Positions 16,048 to 25,038 of a DNA stretch of 64,000 bases are shown piece by piece. This DNA comes from Methanothrix sp. (GTDB taxonomy: Archaea > Halobacteriota > Methanosarcinia > Methanotrichales > Methanotrichaceae), in assembly GCF_030055635.1 (NCBI RefSeq), contig NZ_JASFYM010000002.1, positions 31,290 through 95,289 of the forward strand, in the 5' to 3' direction. The position numbers were made by a program, and so were the translations under genes. Position 1 is the stretch's first letter. The number at the start of each line of letters is the position of its first letter. The notes beneath the pieces are model-generated. The model was not told the origin of the DNA. It made no database searches and saw only the letters and a list, made by a program, of their open reading frames with translations.

Positions 16048-16896
16048 TTGGCGAGATTTGGAGTGCATATATCGATAGCTGGTGGCCTGCACCTCTCTGT
16101 GGGAAGGGCGGTCGAGCTGGGCTGCGAGACATATCAGATATTCACATCGAATCCGAGAGGATGGCGCAAGAAGAGGCTTTCAGAGGACATCATAGAATCT
16201 TTTAAAAGCCAGCTCAGCAGCTCGGGAATATGGCCTGTGGTTGGTCACATGCCGTATCTTCCGAATCTATCCTCCCCAAAAGAGAGCGTTTACTCCAGAT
16301 CCGTACAGGCGCTGAGGGATGAGCTTGTGAGATGCAGCGCCCTGGGGATTCCGTATCTGGTAACGCACATGGGAAGCCACCTTGGATCTGGAAGGGATTC
16401 TGGCATATCTCGCATAGTCAGCGCGATCGAGGCTGCCCTCTCTAATTCAGATGGCACGAAGATCCTGCTTGAGACCACATCCGGATCGAGGAACAGCATC
16501 GGTGGCAGGTTCGAGGATATCGCAGATGTCCTGGAGAGGGCTGGCTCCGATCTCCTCGGCATCTGTCTGGATACATGCCATGTATTCGCTGCTGGCTACG
16601 ATCTCAGAGATGAGAAAAGCCTGGATGAAACTCTAAGGGCATTTGACCACACTGCTGGACTGAAAAATCTCGTGCTGATCCATCTCAACGATTCCGTGGG
16701 CGATCTCGGATCCGGCCTGGACAGGCACGAGCATATCGGCATGGGGAAGATCGGACTGAACGGGTTCGCAGCTGTGATAAACGATCGCCGTCTGAGAGAG
16801 CTCCCCATGATAATGGAGACGCCTGTCGATGATAGGAGGGACGACCGCGGGAACCTGGAGGTTGTCCGTGGACTCAGCCGAAGAGGGCCCTCATGA
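16048..16896 (+). CDS. nfo: Endonuclease IV (AP endonuclease)
   Basis: About 282 residues from a TTG at 16048 preceded by GGGGATGG, giving the usual N-terminus (ARFGVHISIAGGLHLSVGRA); an ATG at 16021 would add nine residues. Zinc-ligand signatures of the AP endonuclease 2 family are present: VTHMGSHLGSG, LLETTSGSRNSIGGRFEDI, GICLDTCHVFAAGYD, LIHLNDSVGDLGSGLDRHEHIG and MIMETP near the end. The enzyme cleaves DNA 5' to abasic sites in base-excision repair. The 3' end overlaps the convergent receiver gene by 23 nt. Confidence 0.93.
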   Translation: MARFGVHISIAGGLHLSVGRAVELGCETYQIFTSNPRGWRKKRLSEDIIESFKSQLSSSGIWPVVGHMPYLPNLSSPKESVYSRSVQALRDELVRCSALGIPYLVTHMGSHLGSGRDSGISRIVSAIEAALSNSDGTKILLETTSGSRNSIGGRFEDIADVLERAGSDLLGICLDTCHVFAAGYDLRDEKSLDETLRAFDHTAGLKNLVLIHLNDSVGDLGSGLDRHEHIGMGKIGLNGFAAVINDRRLRELPMIMETPVDDRRDDRGNLEVVRGLSRRGPS

Positions 16897-17302
16897 CCAG
16901 CATCATCGCGTCCCTTGAGACCGGCTTAACGAGATATGTGCTCGCTCCAAGGTCGTAGCTCCGCTGGATGTCAGAATCCGCGTTGGAGCATGTCAGCATC
17001 ACCACAGGTATCCTGGAGAAACGCGCATCGCCCTTGATGCTCTTCAGCACCGTCATGCCGCCCATGTCCGGCAGGTTGATGTCGAGAAGAATCAGATCCG
17101 GAAGGTGCTCTCCCGCTCTGAACATATCCTCAAGAATGCGCAGAGCCTCCGCGCCGTCTCCTGTGATCTGCATGTCTCCATCGAGACCGCTCTTCCTCAG
17201 AACCTTTCTTGTGAGGAAAACATCCTCCGGGTTGTCCTCCACAAGGAGTATCCTGAGCTTTCTTGTATCTTCAACCATAACGCAAGCACTTCTTGAGCCC
17301 AT
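16874..17302 (-). CDS. Stand-alone response-regulator receiver domain
   Basis: 142 residues made of one CheY-like receiver domain. Acidic pocket LLVEDNPED, the phospho-acceptor Asp in LILLDINLPDMGG, the Thr in VVMLTCSN and the Lys in YLVKPVS are all present. The insertion of charged residues before the acceptor resembles the Rcp1 group that partners phytochrome-like or PAS histidine kinases. AGGTG five bases before the ATG at 17302 supports this start. No kinase is nearby. Confidence 0.9.
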   Translation of the reverse strand: MGSRSACVMVEDTRKLRILLVEDNPEDVFLTRKVLRKSGLDGDMQITGDGAEALRILEDMFRAGEHLPDLILLDINLPDMGGMTVLKSIKGDARFSRIPVVMLTCSNADSDIQRSYDLGASTYLVKPVSRDAMMLVMRALFG

Positions 17303-17352
17303 ACTGCACCTGAGCTTTCTGAATCTTTTTAGCAGGCCCTTGGTCCTTCACC

Positions 17353-18279
17353 TCAGGGTTTATCTAGTTTTCTATGGATATCTCCTCTCGATAAAAGCGC
17401 AACCCTGCTGAGGCTCACCTGATCCTCCAGGGAGTATCCGATGGATTCGGAGAGCTCTGATGCGAAGCTCACGACCTCCTCATGTGATGGCATCGCGTCT
17501 CTCTGTAACCTGTATCTTGATCTGCCGAGATGCATGTAGGCCTTGACCTCTATGAAGTCCGGCTCTGCGTCATCCAGAAGTTTGGCGTATGCCTCAGGAG
17601 CAAACATGTTCAAGCCTCTTACGAGCGTGATCCTGATCACGGTCCTGCACCTCAGATCGTGCATTATGGAGAGGCTCTCCAGGATGCGACCCCAGTATCT
17701 TCCACCAGAGACCTTCCTGTAGGTATCCTCGTCTGGGGCGTTCAGGCTGATGTAAAGCTGTGTCGGCTCCAGATCGTCCAGAGCATCCGGATTGGTGCCG
17801 TTTGTGACCAGGAAGGATGTCATACCCTTCGCCTTTATTGCCTTGATCAGTCCTCTGAGATGCGGGTAGAATGTGGGCTCCCCCATGAGCGATATCGCCA
17901 CATGTTTTGGTGTGGACGCCTCGTGGAGCCTCGCGCGGTCGACGAGATCAGAGCCCCAGTAGCCTGAGAGTATCCTCCGCTGCTCCCTGAGCACCTGCTC
18001 GAGAAGATCCTCCGGCTCGGTCCACCTCTCAGGCAGTGGGATCGCCTCATCCACAGGCCGCCAGCAGTGGAGGCAGAGGTGGTTGCAGTGGAGCACCGGC
18101 GTCATCTGCACGCACCGATGGCTCTCAATCCCGTAGAAGTGATGCTTGTAGCACTGCTCCCCTCCTCTAAGACTTCTCTTCAGCCACAGGCAGGGTTTCA
18201 CAGCGCCCTCTCCCACAAGATGGTAACCCTGTCGCTCAAGCACCGCGGGATCCATACCGTCTCCGTTCAGCTCGCGCAT
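17353..18279 (-). CDS. taw1: tRNA 4-demethylwyosine synthase Taw1 (TYW1), radical SAM
   Basis: 308 residues. The radical-SAM cluster motif is CNHLCLHCWRP, preceded by a KHHFYGIESHRCVQMTP block that provides the extra cysteine used for the second Fe-S cluster in this family. GEPTFYPHL and SLNAPDEDTYRKVSGG are further family signatures. The enzyme builds the tricyclic imidazopurine ring on N1-methylguanosine-37 of tRNA-Phe using pyruvate. It is encoded alone, on the minus strand between the receiver and malic enzyme genes. Confidence 0.93.
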   Translation of the reverse strand: MRELNGDGMDPAVLERQGYHLVGEGAVKPCLWLKRSLRGGEQCYKHHFYGIESHRCVQMTPVLHCNHLCLHCWRPVDEAIPLPERWTEPEDLLEQVLREQRRILSGYWGSDLVDRARLHEASTPKHVAISLMGEPTFYPHLRGLIKAIKAKGMTSFLVTNGTNPDALDDLEPTQLYISLNAPDEDTYRKVSGGRYWGRILESLSIMHDLRCRTVIRITLVRGLNMFAPEAYAKLLDDAEPDFIEVKAYMHLGRSRYRLQRDAMPSHEEVVSFASELSESIGYSLEDQVSLSRVALLSRGDIHRKLDKP

Positions 18280-18330
18280 ATCTCTTCAGATCACTCGCTG
18301 TCCTGATTCTAAATACTATCTGAGTTATCA

Positions 18331-19560
18331 CTACAGCGATCGACCCCACTCCTTCGATACAAGCTCTACCGTATGAGCCCTCACCTCCGAGGGGTCGAGA
18401 GGCACGCGCGCCACGCCGCTCTCAATTGCGGCCTCTGCCACCGCCTCTGCCACCGCAGGAACAACTCTTTGATCCAATGGGGATGGGATTATGCGGTCCT
18501 CACCGATCTGATCCACCAGGGACGCTATGGCCATGGCGGCAGCCTTCTTCATGCTCTCGTTTATATCGCTGGCCCTGACATCTAGCGCGCCGCGGAATAT
18601 GCCCGGGAAGCCGAGAGCGTTGTTCACCTGGTTTGGATAGTCGGACCTTCCGGTGGCGACTATCCTGGCGCCCGCCCTCTTCGCCTCGTCAGGCATTATC
18701 TCAGGCACGGGATTGGCCATTGCAAACACTATCGGATCCCTTGCCATACCCTCGACCATATCCCTGGTGACTATTCCACCGGCAGAGAGCCCTATGAAGA
18801 CATCCGCGCCCCTCATCGCATCTCTCAGTGAGCCGGTCATTCCTCCTGGATTCGTGAGCTCGGCCAGCATTCTCTTTATGGGGCTGAGATCTTCCCGCTC
18901 TCTATGGATTATGCCCTTCCGGTCGCAGACCCTGATGTCCCTGACGCCGAAGTCCAGGAGAAACTTCGTCACAGCGACCCCTGCGGCACCGGCTCCTGAT
19001 ACAGCGACCGATATCTCCTCAAAGCTCTTGCCGACGAGCTTCAGCGCGTTTATGAGGGCTGCAACCGCAACAACGGCGGTTCCATGCTGGTCGTCATGGA
19101 ATACGGGAATGTCCAGCATCTTCTTGAGCTCATTTTCTATCTCAAAGCACCTCGGCGCGCTGATATCCTCCAGGTTTATGCCGCCGAAGACCGGAGAGAT
19201 CCTCACCACGGTCTCCACGATCTCTGATGGATCTGTGGTGCTCAGAGCGATCGGAAATGCATCGATACCCGCAAGCCTCTTGAATAGAAGCGCCTTGCCC
19301 TCCATGACGGGTATCGCCGCCAGCGGACCTATGTCACCGAGTCCCAGAACCGCGGTGCCGTCTGTGACGACCGCCACCATGTTTCCCTTCGATGTGTAAA
19401 GATACACATCATCCGGGTTCCTGCTTATCGCGAGGGACGGCTCTGCCACACCGGGTGTGTAGGCGAGGCTGAGATCGTCAGCATCTTTCAAAACGACTCT
19501 GCTGCAGATGGCAATCTTGCCCATCCTGTGGTACCTGAGAGCATCATCTTGAAGCGACAT
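18331..19560 (-). CDS. Malic enzyme (NAD(P)-dependent malate dehydrogenase, decarboxylating)
   Basis: 409 residues, the short prokaryotic form. Landmarks are YTPGVAEPS near the N-terminus, VTDGTAVLGLGDIGPLA, VFHDDQHGTAVV at the metal/substrate site, and the Rossmann motif VSGAGAAGVAVTKFL. It converts malate to pyruvate and CO2 with reduction of NAD(P). It stands alone, with no phosphotransacetylase domain. In a methanogen it probably serves anabolic pyruvate/C4 balance. Confidence 0.92.
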   Translation of the reverse strand: MSLQDDALRYHRMGKIAICSRVVLKDADDLSLAYTPGVAEPSLAISRNPDDVYLYTSKGNMVAVVTDGTAVLGLGDIGPLAAIPVMEGKALLFKRLAGIDAFPIALSTTDPSEIVETVVRISPVFGGINLEDISAPRCFEIENELKKMLDIPVFHDDQHGTAVVAVAALINALKLVGKSFEEISVAVSGAGAAGVAVTKFLLDFGVRDIRVCDRKGIIHREREDLSPIKRMLAELTNPGGMTGSLRDAMRGADVFIGLSAGGIVTRDMVEGMARDPIVFAMANPVPEIMPDEAKRAGARIVATGRSDYPNQVNNALGFPGIFRGALDVRASDINESMKKAAAMAIASLVDQIGEDRIIPSPLDQRVVPAVAEAVAEAAIESGVARVPLDPSEVRAHTVELVSKEWGRSL

Positions 19561-19881
19561 CGCTGGGCATCTGGATGCATTTGAGATAAATATTGCTGTG
19601 AATTCTGATGGTGCCAGGGCCGGGGGTTAGATTTACCGGAAATTGGTACGAAAATGGTCATTGAATGCGGACCATTTTTCATCCACAGGGGTGACACTGC
19701 GTCATGTGCGCTGGAACTGGTATCCAGTGGCAGAATACCGAGTTCTGGGAGCCAACATAGTGTCGATCCCATGGTTCGAGTGCACATTGTGGGCAAACAA
19801 CAAGGTATGGCTCCGGGTCACACTCATATGCAAAAGCCCGACCAGCAATTTGATCTACGATCACTTTAAGAGAAACCTGGG
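19561..19881. other. 321-bp intergenic region without a supported gene
   Basis: Short open frames exist on both strands. One minus-strand frame encodes a Cys-Pro-X-Cys stretch (VCPQCAL), which hints at a decayed zinc-ribbon gene, but it lacks a full second Cys pair and a convincing start. It probably contains the promoters of the flanking divergent malic enzyme and Gate-protein genes. Confidence 0.4.
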
Positions 19882-20820
19882 ATGCTCGACCTGCTGCTCA
19901 GAGCTCTGGACACCGCGATACCTGTGCTGGTGACCATATTCCTCGGGCTGTTTCTAGCGGGCATGCTCATGGAGCTTGGCATTCTCGATCGACTCTCAGT
20001 CCTATCAAAACCGCTCGTGTCCATGGCGAACCTGCCACCGATATCCGCATCATCTTTCCTGGTCTCTCTCGGCTCAGCGGTCGCAGCAAACTCGATGATC
20101 GCAGAGTTCAAGATGCGTGGCGCCCTCGACGACCGCGAGACAGTGCTATGCGCAATGATGAACAGCATACCTGTGTACATCCGAGAGATACTCACATACC
20201 AGATACCGGTGGTTGTCCCGCTTCTGGGACCGGTGGTCGGTGTTTTCTATGCTGGCGTGTTCATAACAACGGCAATCGTCAAGATCATCATAGTGATAGT
20301 GCTCGGCAGGCTGATGCTGAGAGGGAGAAACGGTGCGGAGATCCACTGGCAGCCACCAGAAAGAAACGGGAACCCGATTGAGGCCACGCTGAAGATCCTT
20401 CGCACACAGATGAGGCCTTTCGCCAGGATCTCCATAACATACATGACCATGACTCTGCTGGTCCTCTCGCTGAACGATCATGGATTCTTCGAGAGGCTGA
20501 GTGTTCTCCCGATAGCCCAGACATTCGGCCTCTCCCCTGAGGCTATAGTGCCCCTTACGACATACGTCGCGAGCCCGCTCATCGGGATATCCCTGCTCAG
20601 CCCGATGATCCAGAGCGGTTCCCTGACAGAGATACAGGCAGCGACCGTGCTCATGCTTGGCAGCATCTTCATGCTCCCGATCTTCGCCATGAAGAGCATG
20701 GTGCCGAACTACACCGCGATATTCGGCGCTCGGGTCGGCCTCATGATCGTCACGATATCAACAGGCCTGAGCGTCATGGTGCGCGCCATCTTCCTGCTGG
20801 CGCTTCTGAGCATCGGATGA
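19882..20820 (+). CDS. Nucleoside-recognition (Gate) domain membrane protein
   Basis: 312 residues, about eight membrane segments. The N-terminal half matches the nucleoside-recognition/Gate domain (ALDTAIPVLVTIFLGLFLAGMLMELG, then SLGSAVAANSMIAEFKMRGAL) and the C-terminal half repeats the pattern (GLSPEAIVPLTTYVASPLIG). Such proteins occur in spore-maturation (SpmA/B) and ferrous-iron transporter families; in archaea the substrate is not known. It ends just before an IS605-like hairpin at 20829. Confidence 0.8.
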   Translation: MLDLLLRALDTAIPVLVTIFLGLFLAGMLMELGILDRLSVLSKPLVSMANLPPISASSFLVSLGSAVAANSMIAEFKMRGALDDRETVLCAMMNSIPVYIREILTYQIPVVVPLLGPVVGVFYAGVFITTAIVKIIIVIVLGRLMLRGRNGAEIHWQPPERNGNPIEATLKILRTQMRPFARISITYMTMTLLVLSLNDHGFFERLSVLPIAQTFGLSPEAIVPLTTYVASPLIGISLLSPMIQSGSLTEIQAATVLMLGSIFMLPIFAMKSMVPNYTAIFGARVGLMIVTISTGLSVMVRAIFLLALLSIG

Positions 20821-20828
20821 TCTTGTTC

Positions 20829-20880
20829 GTGACATCCTCGCCGGCCTGGAGACCGGAGTCTGCGTCATTCTGTTCTTCGA
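20829..20880 (+). repeat. IS200/IS605-like end hairpin, diverged solo copy
   Basis: GTGACATCCTCGCCGGCCTGG, then AGACCGGAG pairs back, followed by a weakened tail (TCTGCGTCATTCTGTTCTTC). It separates two convergent genes and might also act as a terminator. Confidence 0.5.
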
Positions 20881-21867
20881 TCAGTCGGCACTGACCGCTC
20901 TCATCCCACGTGCAGACCCCTCGATCTCTCTTCTCTCATCCTCGCTCAGGATGCATCCCTCAACACATCCCGGGTCACAGCAAAGCCTGCACGGCTCCAC
21001 ATGTATTGTGACGAAAGAGCACGGGTACTGCTCGCGTATGGCCCTGGTGAGCATATCTGTCAGCTGATGCGATTCCTCAACAGTCATGTCCGAGTCCACC
21101 AGGATGTGGAACTCAGCAAACCTGTACGAGCCGGAGCGCCTAGTTCTGAAGGCGTGAAAGCCACGAACGTCCGGCTTCATGGAGACGATCTTCTCCTTTA
21201 TGAGGGTCTTCTCATCCTCAGGCAGGCTCGAGTCGAGGAGATCGCGCGCAGAGGCGATTGTGAGATGGAGAGCAGCCTTCAGGATCAGCAGGGATACTAA
21301 GATTGCGGCAAGCGGATCCAGAATCCTCAGGTCCATGGATATTCTCTCGCCCATCCAGATAGCCACGAGCCCCAGCATCACGCCCAGGGATGTGTATACA
21401 TCGGTTCGAAGATGCCACGCGTCCGCCTGGAGGGCAACAGACTCAGTTTCACGTCCTACAGAGAAAAGCCTGCGGGAGACGAGTGTGTTTACAATCGCAG
21501 AGACGAGCATGACGCCAGCGCCGAGCCACACCGTCTCGATCTCCGTGGGGTTCATGATCTTCGACCAGGCCTCGGAGAGTATCCAGTAGGCGGCGAGAAA
21601 GATCAGCAGCGCCTCCACGGTGCCTGAGATGTTCTCGACCTTCCCGTGGCCGAAGGGATGGTCATCGTCCGCAGGCCTGCCGGCGATCCTGACGGAGAGA
21701 TATGCCATGAGGGCTGCGATGAGATCCACTGCAGAGTGTGCGGCCTCCGAGATGATCGAGACCGAGCCGATCATCAGCCCGACGGCCAGCTTGAGGGCCA
21801 CAAGAAATGTGCAGGCTACAACGGAGAGCCTGGCCGCCCTTCCCTTTACCTCTGCTCTGCTAATCAT
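20881..21867 (-). CDS. Cation diffusion facilitator (CDF) metal transporter
   Basis: 328 residues. Six membrane segments carry the CDF metal-site motifs (SEAAHSAVDLIAA and LQADAWHLRTDVYTSLGV) with the conserved His/Asp residues, plus DDDHPFGHGKVENISG in the loop. The cytosolic domain (FHAFRTRRSGSYRFAEFHI) is typical. It ends with a Cys-rich tail (CRLCCDPGCVEGC) that may bind metal and is unusual in length. It likely exports Zn, Mn or Fe. Its ATG overlaps the prs stop (ATGA), so it is the last gene of the large minus-strand operon. Confidence 0.92.
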   Translation of the reverse strand: MISRAEVKGRAARLSVVACTFLVALKLAVGLMIGSVSIISEAAHSAVDLIAALMAYLSVRIAGRPADDDHPFGHGKVENISGTVEALLIFLAAYWILSEAWSKIMNPTEIETVWLGAGVMLVSAIVNTLVSRRLFSVGRETESVALQADAWHLRTDVYTSLGVMLGLVAIWMGERISMDLRILDPLAAILVSLLILKAALHLTIASARDLLDSSLPEDEKTLIKEKIVSMKPDVRGFHAFRTRRSGSYRFAEFHILVDSDMTVEESHQLTDMLTRAIREQYPCSFVTIHVEPCRLCCDPGCVEGCILSEDERREIEGSARGMRAVSAD

Positions 21868-22712
21868 TTCGCTCCGGCGATCAGCGGCGCTACAGAGACG
21901 GTGCTCACCCCGCGATCGAGCGTGTCTGTGGCTATGACCCTGTCAACGCCGGCGTGATAGAGCTTTAAGAGCGCGTTCCCAGTGAGCACAGGATGGACCG
22001 CTGCCAGATGAACGCTCTGAGCGCCCTGCCTGCGGAGCATCGAGATCGCAGTGGCCATCGTGCCTCCTGTCGCTATCATGTCATCCATTATCACGACATC
22101 CCTGCCCCTGACATCGATCTCCTTCGGCGCGATCGAGACCTCTGTGCCGCTGTGTCTGGTCTTCTCCAGATGATCGAACTCGCATCCAAGGATCTCAGAT
22201 GCCCTGGATGCCATCGCTATCGCGCCTTTGTCCGGCGAGATCACAACAGGATCCCTCAGATCGAGCCTGCGGATCTCCTCTGCGAGAAGAGGAGTCGCAT
22301 CCAGGCTCTCTGCTCTGCACCTGAAGTGCGAGAGCACAGACTGCGCGTGAATGTTCACCGTGAAGACCCTGGAGCCGGCATCAAGGAACGGGTTCAGGGC
22401 GCCTGCGATCGCCCTCGCGGTCAGCGGCTCCCCGGGCTTGAATATCTTGTCCTGCCTTGCGTACCCGAAGTAGGGTATGACCAGCGTCACATTCCTTCCT
22501 CTGACTATATCGAGGAGCTGGAGAAGATAAACGATATCCCTGTCCGACGGGGTGCTCTGTATGACAACAACATCATCATCGATCTCGGACTGGAGCTGCG
22601 TGTATGCTTCCCCATCCGGGAACGTCCTGTACTCGCAGAGCGCCACCCTCTCACCGAGGATCGAGGCGACCCGCCCGGCGAGCAGCTGCGAAGATGGACC
22701 TCCTATGATCAT
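21864..22712 (-). CDS. prs: Ribose-phosphate pyrophosphokinase
   Basis: About 282 residues from the ATG at 22712, which is preceded by a strong GGGAGG site; a longer frame to 22784 is open but has no support. Motifs: RTFPDGEAYTQL, VIPYFGYARQDK, the PRPP loop VVIMDDMIATGGTM, and SPDKGAI. The enzyme makes PRPP from ribose 5-phosphate and ATP for nucleotide, His and Trp synthesis. It is short, as in the archaeal class. It lies 65 nt downstream of the TldD/PmbA gene. Confidence 0.95.
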   Translation of the reverse strand: MIIGGPSSQLLAGRVASILGERVALCEYRTFPDGEAYTQLQSEIDDDVVVIQSTPSDRDIVYLLQLLDIVRGRNVTLVIPYFGYARQDKIFKPGEPLTARAIAGALNPFLDAGSRVFTVNIHAQSVLSHFRCRAESLDATPLLAEEIRRLDLRDPVVISPDKGAIAMASRASEILGCEFDHLEKTRHSGTEVSIAPKEIDVRGRDVVIMDDMIATGGTMATAISMLRRQGAQSVHLAAVHPVLTGNALLKLYHAGVDRVIATDTLDRGVSTVSVAPLIAGAK

Positions 22713-22777
22713 GATAACCTCCCACGGCGCAGGTGCAGCGAACCCCGGTGATAGCGGGTATGACCACCTGGCCGGTG

Positions 22778-23974
22778 TCAGCACACCACTCTCATCCGCA
22801 CCCTGACGAATGGAGTCAGGATCGGGCCGACAGCTCTCGCGTCTCCTCCGACATCCATATGCTTCATGAGGTCGAATATGTTCCCTGCGATCATGGCAGA
22901 TCGAACAGGCTCTGCGACCTCACCGGCGCGGATGCGAAATGCGTTTCTTGCCTCAACTGAGAAGTCTCCGGATATGGGGTTTGCGGTGTGCGCCCCTATC
23001 ACGCTGTTCACAAGAACGCCCTCGTGCACACCCTCCAGCACATCCACAGGCTCCTTTGAGGATACGATCAGGTTTCGGATCCCGATCCTGGGCATCTCCG
23101 AGTAGCCTGATCTGACGGAGTTTCCTGTGCTCGCCCTCCCCTCCTTTCCGGCTGTGTAGGTATCATAGAGGTAGCACCTCAGGATTCCGTCCTCAAGGAG
23201 CACATTTCTCTGTGATGGTACACCCTCTCCGTCGAACGCAGAGCTCCCCATGCCCGCGGGGAGCGCTCCATCATCAATCAGCTGTATCCTGGGATCGGCT
23301 ATGCTCTTGCCCAGCATGCCGGCAAGCGCTGACCTTCCCTTCTGGACGTTCTCTGCGGAGACCGACGGAGCAAGCGTGTTTTCAAGGATCTCCGCAAACG
23401 CAACCGGCGAGAGCACAACATCGTAGGTATCGGTCTTTATAGATATGCCATCAATAGAGCGTCTTGCGAGATCCGCGGCTCTCTCACCCACAGCTCTTGC
23501 ATTTACGCTGAAACTGCGCGAGTTATCGAACTCGCTCCCGGTCGCAACCTCAGAGCCCTTTCTGGTGATCGTCTCCAGTGCGATATGTATCGATGTGCCC
23601 TCATCAGAGAGGTCAACACCTCTGGAGTTGATCAGGATCTCCAGGCTGTGCGTGCATGATATGCCGCCTGATACCGGCTCGACCCCCTCAACAGAACTGC
23701 ATCCGCTGAGAAGCTCCTCCGCGATCTCCAGCAGCGCATCCGCCTGGACCTCTGCGATCCTCCTGTCGAAGACGCCCTCCACAGGGGTGACCGGCGATCT
23801 TCCTGGGAGACCCTTCCAGAGGCTGTCCGGCCCGAGGATGCGGGCAGCGCTCACCGCAGCTTTAGCAACATCATCGATCCTGCTCAGATCTGATGTGCTT
23901 GAAAAACCAACGCCGCCATCGATAACAGCGCGCAGCCCCAGTCCCCTGAGAACGCTCTCGCTGACGCTCTCCAC
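22778..23974 (-). CDS. TldD/PmbA-family protein, N-terminus uncertain
   Basis: 398 residues from a GTG at 23974 with AGGAGG six bases before it. Similarity to the TldD/PmbA family, however, extends upstream in the same frame to about 24094 (ALRLGADEAEVFGVWSRN, LTLELRREKVES), where there is no ATG, GTG or TTG. The only ATG there (24091-24093, overlapping the PAC2 stop) is in another frame and meets TGA two codons later. Either a CTG starts the protein, a frameshift is present, or a shortened form is made. Family members form metal-dependent proteases that process peptides and modified proteins. The usual TldD HExxxH site is not seen, so it is closer to PmbA (TldE). Confidence 0.8.
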   Translation of the reverse strand: MESVSESVLRGLGLRAVIDGGVGFSSTSDLSRIDDVAKAAVSAARILGPDSLWKGLPGRSPVTPVEGVFDRRIAEVQADALLEIAEELLSGCSSVEGVEPVSGGISCTHSLEILINSRGVDLSDEGTSIHIALETITRKGSEVATGSEFDNSRSFSVNARAVGERAADLARRSIDGISIKTDTYDVVLSPVAFAEILENTLAPSVSAENVQKGRSALAGMLGKSIADPRIQLIDDGALPAGMGSSAFDGEGVPSQRNVLLEDGILRCYLYDTYTAGKEGRASTGNSVRSGYSEMPRIGIRNLIVSSKEPVDVLEGVHEGVLVNSVIGAHTANPISGDFSVEARNAFRIRAGEVAEPVRSAMIAGNIFDLMKHMDVGGDARAVGPILTPFVRVRMRVVC

Positions 23975-24089
23975 TTTCTCCCTCCTGAGCTCGAGCGTCA
24001 GGTTCCTGCTCCAGACCCCGAAGACCTCGGCCTCATCAGCCCCCAGGCGCAGAGCCTTCTCGAGCAGCCTCTCCGCAGCTGTTCTCAGA

Positions 24090-24857
24090 TCATCCGATGT
24101 ACCTGAGATCCTCCTCGCCCCCGCTCTCGTAAGGTACCTGTGCCCTCTCCATCTCCTGGAGCTTGCTCACTATCCGCTCCATCTCGCCCGCCCGCTCCTC
24201 GAGCGCCTGCATGCTGACCTCGATCCCGAGCGCCCTGCAGAGTATCTTGAGGACAGCATGCGCAGACTTCGGATCAACCAGATACCCGCTCGTGGTGCCC
24301 ATGAGACAGATGGCATCGATGCCCCTCAGGCCGCCAAGCCCCACAAGGAGACCGCTGACCCCGATGATCCCTCCGCCAGGCTCGTTCTCGTGGAAGACCA
24401 CCCCCAGCCCCTTCATTTCCTCAACAAGCTCCGGCCGGTTCGTTGCTCCGATCACCTGCGGCTCCACGAACTGGCCTGTCCCGTAGCCCCCGAGTGTGTA
24501 AATCCTCCGGACGCCGAACTCCTCTGCTATGTCAAGAAATATTCCGGTGAGCTCGTAATGCCCCTCATTCGTGGCGCTCTGGTAATCTCCCACAAGGATC
24601 AGCAGATCCGGCTCTCCGTCAGCACCCTTGTATGCGTAGATCTCGTTCCTGACCTGCCGGACTGTGCCATCGGCCTGGACAAGGACCTGCGGAGGGAAGT
24701 GCGGCGAGTATATCTCGATGATCTTCTCAGCTTTGAGCTCCTCTATGAGATGCTCAGCGACAAGCTTTCCAACGTGCCCGACCCCGGGCAGGCCCTCCAC
24801 CAGAATGGGGCTATCAAGAGATACTTCCTTGAGCCTTCGAACAAGAGTCTTCTTCAT
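24090..24857 (-). CDS. PAC2-family protein (proteasome assembly chaperone-like)
   Basis: 255 residues of the archaeal PAC2 family. Characteristic parts are VEGLPGVGHVGKLVAEHLI at the start, ILVGDYQSATNEGHYELT and YTLGGYGTGQ in the middle, and a GVSGLLVGLGGLRGIDAICLMG block. The C-terminal 40 residues are helical and charged. Eukaryotic relatives help assemble the 20S proteasome; the archaeal role is uncertain. Its start overlaps nop10 by 4 nt (ATGA), and it belongs to the translation/replication operon. Confidence 0.88.
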   Translation of the reverse strand: MKKTLVRRLKEVSLDSPILVEGLPGVGHVGKLVAEHLIEELKAEKIIEIYSPHFPPQVLVQADGTVRQVRNEIYAYKGADGEPDLLILVGDYQSATNEGHYELTGIFLDIAEEFGVRRIYTLGGYGTGQFVEPQVIGATNRPELVEEMKGLGVVFHENEPGGGIIGVSGLLVGLGGLRGIDAICLMGTTSGYLVDPKSAHAVLKILCRALGIEVSMQALEERAGEMERIVSKLQEMERAQVPYESGGEEDLRYIG

Positions 24858-25036
24858 GTTTTTCCCTCTTCACGCCCGCTTTCGGAGAACAGAGCACGCC
24901 GGTACCTGCCGTACCGGTCCTCAGGCGAGAACCTGGCCGGCTTCGTGCCGCTTGTGCGGGATCCACATCTCGGGCAGGTCTCCTTGAGGGTGTAGAGCCT
25001 GCACCGCTCGCATCTCAGTATCTTTGATCTGACCAA
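24854..25036 (-). CDS. nop10: H/ACA RNP protein Nop10
   Basis: 60 residues, the standard size. It begins with the zinc ribbon ILRCERCRLYTLKETCPRCG, which has four cysteines, and continues with the linear segment KPARFSPEDRYGRYRR that wraps around Cbf5. It is a core part of the box H/ACA pseudouridylation complex for rRNA. It starts 2 nt after the end of the aIF2-alpha gene, an order that is conserved in Euryarchaeota. Confidence 0.96.
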   Translation of the reverse strand: MVRSKILRCERCRLYTLKETCPRCGSRTSGTKPARFSPEDRYGRYRRALFSESGREEGKT

Positions 25037-25038
25037 TG

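Noticed and set aside
18653-19399. 248-residue plus-strand frame
   Set aside because: Antisense to malic enzyme; low-complexity Ser/Ala/Thr composition with no family motif.
19679-19864. Possible decayed zinc-ribbon gene on the minus strand
   Set aside because: Only a suggestive Cys-Pro-X-Cys is present, with no good start or full set of cysteines; kept only as a note in the intergenic entry.
23445-24995. 516-residue open frame on the plus strand
   Set aside because: It lies opposite the TldD/PmbA, PAC2 and nop10 genes, which have clear family motifs on the minus strand; the long frame is a by-product of GC-rich codon bias.
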